From assembly GCF_031822435.1 (NCBI RefSeq), contig NZ_JAVQLW010000002.1, forward strand, positions 310,001-374,000: a DNA stretch of 64,000 nucleotides, written 5' to 3'. Shown piece by piece: positions 58,003 to 64,000 of the stretch. Numbering within the stretch: the stretch's first letter is position 1; every line of letters starts with the position of its first letter. Below the pieces are notes generated by a model. That model was given only the letters and a program-made list of their open reading frames with translations. It did no database searches and was not told the origin of the DNA. The stretch is from Paracoccus sp. MBLB3053 (lineage in GTDB: Bacteria > Pseudomonadota > Alphaproteobacteria > Rhodobacterales > Rhodobacteraceae). A program made the translations under genes and the position numbers.

Positions 58003-58709
58003 GCAGGATCGCCGCGATTTGCCGAGGAAGAAATCCAGGTCATCGCGCGCTCAACCTCGCCCAGATGTCGGCGCATCGCATCGGCGGCCTGCGTCTCACT
58101 GCCAAGCGCGATTGCCTCGGCGATCAGGCGGTGCTCACGATTTGAGGCGATGCGCCGATCGGCCATGATATTCACCAGCTCGGATTGCTGCATAAGCGCT
58201 TCGCGCGATTCCAGTACGACCCGCGCGAAAAGCGCATTCTGCGACGCCTCGGCGATCAGGCAGTGAAAATCGGAATCGTGCCGCACCCAGGTCAGCGAAT
58301 CCGTTTCCTTTTCCATCAGGTCGCAAAGTTCGACCAGCCGGGCCAGCTGGCCGTCACTGCGGCGGAGCGCCGCCCATCCGGCAGAGGGCACTTCGACATG
58401 GGGGCGGGCTTCGACCAGATCGCGCGCTGAAAGTCCGCCATATGCCAGTTCGGCGCGTTGGATCGTGGAAATGACGTAGCTGCCGCTGCCGCTGCGGCTA
58501 CGTGTCAGACCAAGTGTCTGCAGCGAACGCATGGCTTCGCGGATGATGGGCCGGCTGACCCCATAGGCTTCCGCCAGCCGGGTTTCCGAAGGCAGTCGCG
58601 TGCCGACCGCCACCCGTCCTCCAAGGATCGCGCCGCGCAGATCCTCGAAGACAACCTCGGCCGCATTCTTCCGACTGATCGGAGCTCTTTCTGTCAACCA
58701 GTCAGCCAA
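57999..58709 (-). CDS. GntR-family regulator (FadR/FCD subfamily)
   Basis: 236 residues if started at the TTG at 58709 (LADWLTERAP), which has GAAGGAAG upstream; no ATG fits and a TTG at 58799 would extend it. The winged helix is near 16-80 (LRGAILGGRVAVGTRLPSETRLAEAYGVSRPIIREAMRSLQTLG). The C-terminal FCD domain contains HDSDFHCLIAEASQN with metal-binding-type Asp and His. It typically senses an organic acid. Its stop overlaps the 3' end of the IclR gene by 4 bases (convergent). The target is unknown. Confidence 0.82.
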   Translation of the reverse strand: MADWLTERAPISRKNAAEVVFEDLRGAILGGRVAVGTRLPSETRLAEAYGVSRPIIREAMRSLQTLGLTRSRSGSGSYVISTIQRAELAYGGLSARDLVEARPHVEVPSAGWAALRRSDGQLARLVELCDLMEKETDSLTWVRHDSDFHCLIAEASQNALFARVVLESREALMQQSELVNIMADRRIASNREHRLIAEAIALGSETQAADAMRRHLGEVERAMTWISSSANRGDPA

Positions 58710-58833
58710 CTCGCGTCTTCCTTCACCTTTTGAAGCGTTACAGTCTGGCTGATAGAATGACGGGGGGCAATGCCGCCGGCGCAATGACGCTTCGACCAAA
58801 TTCTGCTGGCTTGACGCGTCGCTGTGATTTATT

Positions 58834-58847
58834 TACGAACGATCGTA
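58834..58847. promoter_or_regulatory. Operator/promoter candidate upstream of the TetR-RND operon
   Basis: TACGA-ACGA-TCGTA is a 5-bp inverted repeat with an ACGATCGT palindrome at its centre, 21 bases before the TetR-family ATG. TTGACG at 58811-58816 is 17 bases upstream of TACGAA, a reasonable -35/-10 pair, so a repressor here would block the promoter. Confidence 0.45.
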
Positions 58848-58867
58848 TTGAAAAACGGACCGGCAAG

Positions 58868-59440
58868 ATGGGACGCAAGCGCACGATCAACCGCGACGAG
58901 CTGATGCAGGCTGTCGAAACCGTCGCCCGCCGTGACGGGATCGGGGGGCTGAGCATTGATGCGGTGGCCAAGGAGGCCGGCGTCAGCAAGTCCAGCGTCG
59001 TTTATGATTGCGAAAGCAAGGCGGGACTTCTTGCCGCCTTCACCCGACAGAAGCTGGCCAAGCATCAGGAAAGCTTCGAAGCGAAGCATGTGCTCTTCGA
59101 AGGCCAGCCGAATGGTTATCTGCGGGCCTTGATCGAGGAATTCAGAACTGCACCCACGGATGAAGACGTGGCCACGGCGCTGCTGATCAGCGTGGGCATG
59201 GGGGCGAATGCCGAGTGCCGCCAGATCATGCGCGAACAGATGTCCTTCGATGCCGAGCGTGTCCGCGAAGAGGCTGCCGAGCCGCACAGGATGCTGCGGA
59301 CGCTGCTGACGCTGCACGGCATGGCCTTTCTTGAATATTACGATCTTCATCGTTTCGACCAGAAAACCCGCAATGAGATTCTCGACGAACTCATGGCCAT
59401 TGCGGAAAGCGACAAAGGCGCTAACCAGCCTCAAGACTGA
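58868..59440 (+). CDS. TetR-family repressor of the RND efflux operon
   Basis: 190 residues from ATG 58868 (MGRKRTINRDELM). The helix-turn-helix lies near 8-50 (ETVARRDGIGGLSIDAVAKEAGVSKSSVVYDCESKAGLLAAF). The ligand domain is not recognisable to subfamily. It is followed after 44 bases by the adaptor gene, the same order as many self-regulated efflux operons. It probably represses its own promoter until an efflux substrate binds. Confidence 0.88.
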   Translation: MGRKRTINRDELMQAVETVARRDGIGGLSIDAVAKEAGVSKSSVVYDCESKAGLLAAFTRQKLAKHQESFEAKHVLFEGQPNGYLRALIEEFRTAPTDEDVATALLISVGMGANAECRQIMREQMSFDAERVREEAAEPHRMLRTLLTLHGMAFLEYYDLHRFDQKTRNEILDELMAIAESDKGANQPQD

Positions 59441-59484
59441 ATTTTTTCTCCCCTCCCCTCCCTCCTGATCCGAAGGTCAGAACC

Positions 59485-60675
59485 ATGCTTTTGACAAGAA
59501 TGCCTGGCAGGTCCGCCTGCCTGATGGCGGGATTTGCGTTGCTTGCGACGCCGGTCTTCGCCCAGCAACAGCTTCCTCCCGCCATCGTCAGTGTCCAGAC
59601 GCTGCAGCCCGAACCGCTGCCGATCGTGAACGAACTGCCCGGCCGGGTCGCCGCAACCCGCACTGCCGAAGTAAGGCCGCGCGTGGGTGGCATCGTGCTG
59701 AGCCGTGTGTTCGAACAGGGCAGCATCATCAAGGAGGGCGACGTCCTCTACAAGATTGACCCGGCATCCTACGCCGTCCGCGTGGCCAGCGCCCAAGCGA
59801 CCCTTGCCCGCGCCGAGGCGACGCGCCAGAACGCCACCGACCAGCTGAAGCGGGCCGAGGCCCTGCGCGAACGAAAGGTGACAGCCGGGGTCGATCTTGA
59901 GAATGCGACGACAGCCATGGCCCAGGCCGAAGCCGATGTCGCCATTGCCCAAGCCGCGCTGCAGGAAGCCCAGCTCAATCTGGGCTATACCGATGTGACC
60001 GCTCCGATTTCGGGTGTGGTCGGCCGCGCTCTCGTGACTGAAGGCGCGCTGGTCAATGCCCAGACCGACGTCATGGCGACGATCCAGCAACTTGACCCCG
60101 TCTATGTCGACGTGACGCAGTCCTCCTCCGAACTCTTCGCCCTTCGGCGGGCGCGGGATGCGGGCGAGCTGATGATGGCAACCTCGGATGATGCGAGCGT
60201 CCAGTTGATCTTCGACGATGGCAGCGAATACGCCCATTCCGGCAAGCTGCTTTTCTCGGAAGCCAGCGTCGACAGCTCGACGGGTCAGATCACCCTGCGG
60301 GCCGAGTTTCCCAATCCCGACGGAGACCTGCTGCCGGGCCTCTATGTCCGCGCCCGGATCGAACAGGCGGTTCGTGAAAGCGCGCTGACCATTCCCCAGA
60401 TGGCGGTGCAGCGCGACCAGAACGGGCAGGCCTATGTCTATGTCCTGAAGGATGCCGACACGGTCGAACGCCGCAATGTCCGACTGGGGCAGACGACTGA
60501 AAGTCGCTGGCTGGTCGAGGACGGGCTGAAGGCAGGTGACCGCGTTGTCGTCGCGGGCGCACAGAAGCTTTACCCCGATGCCAAGGTCGTTCCCGAGCCG
60601 GTCGAAGGCCGTGACGGCGAGAAGGCCGAGGCAGCACAGGCCGAACCTGTCGCCGGGTCGGAAAAGCAGGGATAA
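59485..60675 (+). CDS. RND efflux periplasmic adaptor (AcrA/MexA family)
   Basis: 396 residues. A signal peptide (CLMAGFALLATPVFA, cleaved before QQQLPP) has no lipobox cysteine at the junction. A lipoyl half-motif RVGGIVLSRVFEQGSIIKEGDVLYKID lies near 71-97, an alpha-hairpin coiled coil near 100-160, and GYTDVTAPISGVVGRALVTEGALV near 170. It joins the inner-membrane pump to the outer-membrane channel. The pump gene follows after 7 bases. Confidence 0.93.
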   Translation: MLLTRMPGRSACLMAGFALLATPVFAQQQLPPAIVSVQTLQPEPLPIVNELPGRVAATRTAEVRPRVGGIVLSRVFEQGSIIKEGDVLYKIDPASYAVRVASAQATLARAEATRQNATDQLKRAEALRERKVTAGVDLENATTAMAQAEADVAIAQAALQEAQLNLGYTDVTAPISGVVGRALVTEGALVNAQTDVMATIQQLDPVYVDVTQSSSELFALRRARDAGELMMATSDDASVQLIFDDGSEYAHSGKLLFSEASVDSSTGQITLRAEFPNPDGDLLPGLYVRARIEQAVRESALTIPQMAVQRDQNGQAYVYVLKDADTVERRNVRLGQTTESRWLVEDGLKAGDRVVVAGAQKLYPDAKVVPEPVEGRDGEKAEAAQAEPVAGSEKQG

Positions 60676-60682
60676 TCAAATC

Positions 60683-63600
60683 ATGGCGCAGTTCTTCATC
60701 AACAGGCCAGTTCTGGCCTGGGTGATCTCTATATTCATCGTGATCGCTGGCCTGATTTCGCTGCCTTCGATTCCGGTCGCCCAATATCCGCAGGTCGCAT
60801 GGCCGCAGATCACCATTTCGACGTCCTACACCGGCGCGTCGCCGGGCGAGATCAACCAGTCGGTCGCCCAGCCCATCGAGGATGAGCTGAACGGTGTCGA
60901 AGGTCTTGTCTATTACGAATCCGTTTCGGACAGTTCCGGCGCGATGTCGATCACCGCGACATTCGAACCCGGATCGGACATTGCCCGCGCGCAGGTCGAC
61001 GTCCAGAACGCCGTCGCACGGGTCGAGCCACTGCTGCCGCAAAGCGTGGTAGATCAGGGCGTGCTGGTGGAAGAAGCCGGCTCGGGCTTTCTGATGATGG
61101 TCGCGCTGACCTCGGAGGACGGGTCCTTCGACGACATCGCGCTAGGCGACTATATCAACCGCAACGTCGCGGGCGAAATCCGCCGGATCGAGGGCGTGGG
61201 CCGGGCGCAGGTCTTCGCGCCGGAACGCGCGCTGCGGATCTGGATCGATCCCGACAAGATGACTGGCCTGAATCTGTCGACTGCCGAAGTCGTCGCGGCG
61301 ATCAGGGCGCAGAATGCGCAGGTCGCGGCGGGCAAGGTCGGGGCGGACCCGAACCCCGTGGCCCAGCAATTGACAGCGACGGTTCTGATGAAGGGCCAGC
61401 TCGACGATCCCGAAGAGTTTGGTCAGATCGTGCTGCGCGCCAACGAGGACGGCTCACGCGTGCTTCTGCGCGATGTGGCCCGGATCGAGGTTGGTGCCGA
61501 GACCTACAGCTTCGCTTCGCGCATCAACGGCAAGCCTGCCGCCGCCATCGGTATCCAGCTTTCGACGACAGGCAACGCGTTGAACACGTCCGAAGCCGTG
61601 CATCAGAAGATGGAGGAACTTTCCAGCTTCTTCCCGGAAGGGATCAGCTACGCGATCCCCTATGACACGACCCCTTTCGTCGAAGCATCAATCGAAAAGG
61701 TGCTGCACACGCTCGTCGAGGCCGTCGCACTGGTTTTCGTCGTGATGTTCCTGTTTCTGCAGAACTTCCGCTACACGATCATCCCGACCATCGTCGTGCC
61801 CATCGCCCTGATGGGAACGATCGCGGTGATGCTGGTCGCAGGTTTCTCGATCAACGTGCTGACGATGTTCGCAATGGTGCTGGCGATCGGCATCCTGGTC
61901 GATGACGCCATCGTCGTGATCGAGAACGTCGAAAGGATCATGGCAACCGAAGGCTTGCCCCCGCGCGAAGCAACAAAAAAGGCGATGGGCCAGATTTCGG
62001 GCGCGATCATCGGGATCACGCTGGTCCTGGCGGCAGTGTTCATACCAATGGCCTTCTTTCCCGGCTCGTCGGGGATCATCTACCGCCAGTTCGCGCTGAC
62101 GATGGTTGTCGCCATCCTGTTCTCGGCCTTCCTTGCGCTGACCCTGACGCCCGCGCTTTGCGCGAGTTTCCTGAAGCCGGTGACCGGGCATCACGAACGC
62201 AAGGGCTTCTTTGGCTGGTTCAACCGCAATTTCGACCGCCTGACCAATCGCTACGCCGCCAGCGTCACGCTGGTGACGCGCAGGCGTCTGGTGATGATGG
62301 CTTTCTACCTCGTGCTCGTGGGTGCCACGGCAATGGGCTTCATGCGCCTGCCGACAAGCTTCCTGCCGAACGAGGACCAGGGCTTCATCATCACCGATGT
62401 GCAAACCCCGCCGACCGCCAGTTCGAACCGGACCGACGAGGTGCTCGCACAAGCCACCGACATGTATCTGCGCAATGACGCGGTCGAGAATGTGGTGGCC
62501 ATTCGGGGCTTCAGCTTTTCCGGGCAGGGGCCCAATGCCGGCCTGATCTTCGTCACCTTCAAGGACTGGGCAGAACGCACGCAATCCGCCCAGCAGATCG
62601 CGGGTGGCGCGAACATGGAGATGTTCACCTACAAGGATGCGCAGGCATTCGCGCTGTCGCCTCCGCCCATTCCGGGTTTCGGCACGACCGGGGGCTTCAG
62701 CTTCCGGCTGCAGGATCGCGGCGGGCAGGGTCAAGACGCGCTCAAGGCCGCAGCGCAGCAGATCATTGCCGAAGCACAAAAGGGCGGGGTCGTCACCGGC
62801 CTCAGGATCGAGGGGTTGCCCGATGCGGCGCAGGTCTTCGTCACCATCGACCGGGAAAAGGCCAATGCCTTCGGCGTGACCTTCGCCGACATCTCGGCGA
62901 CGATCTCGCAATATCTCGGTTCGGCCTATGTCAACGACTTCCCCAATTCGGGAAAGATGCAGCGAGTGATGCTGCAAGCCGAAGAGGGCTCGCGCATGCA
63001 GGCAGAGGATATCCTGAAGCTGACCGCCCGGAACTCGAACGGGGGCATGGTGCCCTTTTCGTCATTCGCCAGCGTGACATGGGAACAGGGCGCGTCGCAG
63101 GTCGTGGGCTATAACGGCTATCCGTCGATCCGCATCGCCGGGGCGGCCGCGCCGGGCTTCAGTTCCGGTGCCGCCATGGCCGAAATGGAGCAGCTGGCCC
63201 AGGCTCTGCCACAGGGCTTCGGCTATGAATGGACCGGACAGTCGCTTGAAGAAATCCAGTCGGGTTCGCAATCAACTTTGCTCTTCGCAATGAGCGTTCT
63301 GTTTGTTTTCCTGCTGCTTTCCGGCCTCTACGAAAGTTGGGCGATCCCGCTTTCGGTGATGCTGGTCGTGCCTTTGGGGGTTCTGGGCTGCGTTCTTGCG
63401 GTCATCCTGCGCGACATGCCCAACGACATCTACTTCAAGGTCGGACTGATCGCGATCATCGGGCTTTCTGCCAAGAACGCCATCCTCATCGTCGAATTCG
63501 CGAAGGAATTGCGCGAAGATGGCAGAACCCTGATCGAGGCAGCAGTCGAGGCGGCACGCCTGCGGTTCCGCCCGATCCTGATGACATCGATGGCATTTAC

Positions 63601-63802
63601 CCTCGGCGTGGTTCCCCTGGCCATTGCGACCGGTCCTTCGGCGGCCAGCCAGAACGCGATCGGCACCGGCGTCATCGGCGGGATGATCGCGGCAACCGTT
63701 CTTGCGGTGTTCTTCGTGCCCGTCTTCTTCGTCTTCGTCATCGATCTCGTCAGCCGGCTGAAAGGCCGCAAGCACGGGGCCGAGGCCAGATCGGCAGGCT
63801 GA
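60683..63802 (+). CDS. RND multidrug efflux pump (AcrB/MexB family, HAE1)
   Basis: 1,039 residues from ATG 60683 (MAQFFINRPVLAWVISIF), the usual HAE1 length. Twelve membrane segments and two large periplasmic loops are visible. Proton-relay aspartates lie in AIGILVDDAIVVIENVER near 405-415. Family stretches include RPVLAWVISIFIVIAGL at the start, MRLPTSFLPNEDQGFI and VGLIAIIGLSAKNAILIVEFAKELRE. It exports hydrophobic compounds using the proton gradient, with the adaptor upstream and the outer-membrane factor downstream. Confidence 0.95.
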   Translation: MAQFFINRPVLAWVISIFIVIAGLISLPSIPVAQYPQVAWPQITISTSYTGASPGEINQSVAQPIEDELNGVEGLVYYESVSDSSGAMSITATFEPGSDIARAQVDVQNAVARVEPLLPQSVVDQGVLVEEAGSGFLMMVALTSEDGSFDDIALGDYINRNVAGEIRRIEGVGRAQVFAPERALRIWIDPDKMTGLNLSTAEVVAAIRAQNAQVAAGKVGADPNPVAQQLTATVLMKGQLDDPEEFGQIVLRANEDGSRVLLRDVARIEVGAETYSFASRINGKPAAAIGIQLSTTGNALNTSEAVHQKMEELSSFFPEGISYAIPYDTTPFVEASIEKVLHTLVEAVALVFVVMFLFLQNFRYTIIPTIVVPIALMGTIAVMLVAGFSINVLTMFAMVLAIGILVDDAIVVIENVERIMATEGLPPREATKKAMGQISGAIIGITLVLAAVFIPMAFFPGSSGIIYRQFALTMVVAILFSAFLALTLTPALCASFLKPVTGHHERKGFFGWFNRNFDRLTNRYAASVTLVTRRRLVMMAFYLVLVGATAMGFMRLPTSFLPNEDQGFIITDVQTPPTASSNRTDEVLAQATDMYLRNDAVENVVAIRGFSFSGQGPNAGLIFVTFKDWAERTQSAQQIAGGANMEMFTYKDAQAFALSPPPIPGFGTTGGFSFRLQDRGGQGQDALKAAAQQIIAEAQKGGVVTGLRIEGLPDAAQVFVTIDREKANAFGVTFADISATISQYLGSAYVNDFPNSGKMQRVMLQAEEGSRMQAEDILKLTARNSNGGMVPFSSFASVTWEQGASQVVGYNGYPSIRIAGAAAPGFSSGAAMAEMEQLAQALPQGFGYEWTGQSLEEIQSGSQSTLLFAMSVLFVFLLLSGLYESWAIPLSVMLVVPLGVLGCVLAVILRDMPNDIYFKVGLIAIIGLSAKNAILIVEFAKELREDGRTLIEAAVEAARLRFRPILMTSMAFTLGVVPLAIATGPSAASQNAIGTGVIGGMIAATVLAVFFVPVFFVFVIDLVSRLKGRKHGAEARSAG

Positions 63803-63878
63803 ATTTGACCTGCCGTCGCGCGGGCGGGATCGCTCCGGTCTTGCCCGCGCTTTCTTCCCTTCATTCGAAGTGACACTC

Positions 63879-64000
63879 ATGACTGATTTTCCGAACGTTT
63901 CGCGTCGCCTTATCCTGGGGGGCCTTGCCTCGACATTGGCTCTCGCGGCCTGCTCTCCGGGCGCCTATACCGCCCCCGAACCGGACCTTCCCGCACGCTT
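63879..64000 (+). CDS. Outer-membrane efflux lipoprotein (NodT/OprM family), 3' truncated
   Basis: Only about 40 codons are inside the window. The start is MTDFPNVSRRLILGG, followed by a hydrophobic segment and a lipobox-like LALAACSPGAY, as in OprM-type lipoproteins. The position after the pump gene supports the outer-membrane channel of a MexAB-OprM-type tripartite pump. GAAG lies 8 bases before the ATG. Confidence 0.8.
   Translation, partial: MTDFPNVSRRLILGGLASTLALAACSPGAYTAPEPDLPAR

Overview
The window reads as chromosomal DNA of a GC-rich alphaproteobacterium. The gene set fits Rhodobacterales, and Paracoccus or a close relative is my best guess. The reasons are the many TRAP and peptide-type ABC uptake systems, MatA/MatB, a BigR/SqrR-type sulfur switch next to YeeE/YedE proteins, the PcaIJF block, and EF-P beside EpmA. 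I saw no rRNA, tRNA, CRISPR array, transposase or integrase. The window opens inside a TRAP permease gene and closes inside an outer-membrane efflux gene.

Layout. (1) 1-4.1 kb: malonate uptake and activation (TRAP permease, malonyl-CoA decarboxylase, malonyl-CoA synthetase). (2) 4.1-5.7 kb: Lrp-type regulator divergent from an ornithine cyclodeaminase. (3) 5.8-20.8 kb: two divergent catabolic operons. One is leftward (peptide-type ABC transporter, GlcD-like flavoenzyme, acetylpolyamine-amidohydrolase-like deacetylase). The other is rightward (second OCD-family enzyme, TRAP transporter with an embedded cupin gene, M20 amidohydrolase). A LysR gene and an RraA-like gene follow. Three copies of a palindrome, ATAGGC-N3-GCCTAT, lie at the key promoters and tie the region into one probable regulon. 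(4) 20.9-24.2 kb: FAD monooxygenase with a DUF1127 protein, then a photolyase. (5) 24.3-26.5 kb: reactive-sulfur module (BigR-like repressor, two YeeE/YedE proteins, persulfide-dioxygenase-like MBL protein). (6) 26.7-38.3 kb: a guanidino/polyamine/GABA block (MFS transporter, two paralogous LysR regulators, cupin, PuuB-like oxidase, agmatinase-family enzyme, aldehyde dehydrogenase, PuuR, GabT, GabD), where a second motif recurs at three promoters. (7) 38.3-45 kb: EpmA, EF-P, MprF, a short-chain dehydrogenase and a thiolase. (8) 45.2-51.1 kb: one very large SF1 helicase with an N-terminal transglutaminase-like domain and a C-terminal Vsr/DUF559-like nuclease. (9) 51.2-54.3 kb: RraA-family protein, asparaginase, amino-acid permease. 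(10) 54.5-58 kb: pcaF-pcaJ-pcaI with a divergent IclR regulator and a perfect inverted repeat between them. (11) 58-64 kb: GntR and TetR regulators, then an RND efflux operon running off the end.

How the genes work together. Most of the window takes up small nitrogenous or acidic nutrients and feeds them into central metabolism: malonate to acetyl-CoA, guanidino compounds and polyamines through GABA to succinate, beta-ketoadipate to succinyl-CoA plus acetyl-CoA, and asparagine to aspartate. Each block carries its own regulator. The observations most worth following up are the two motif-defined LysR regulons and the transglutaminase-helicase-nuclease protein. All family names come from reading motifs by eye; no database search was run.
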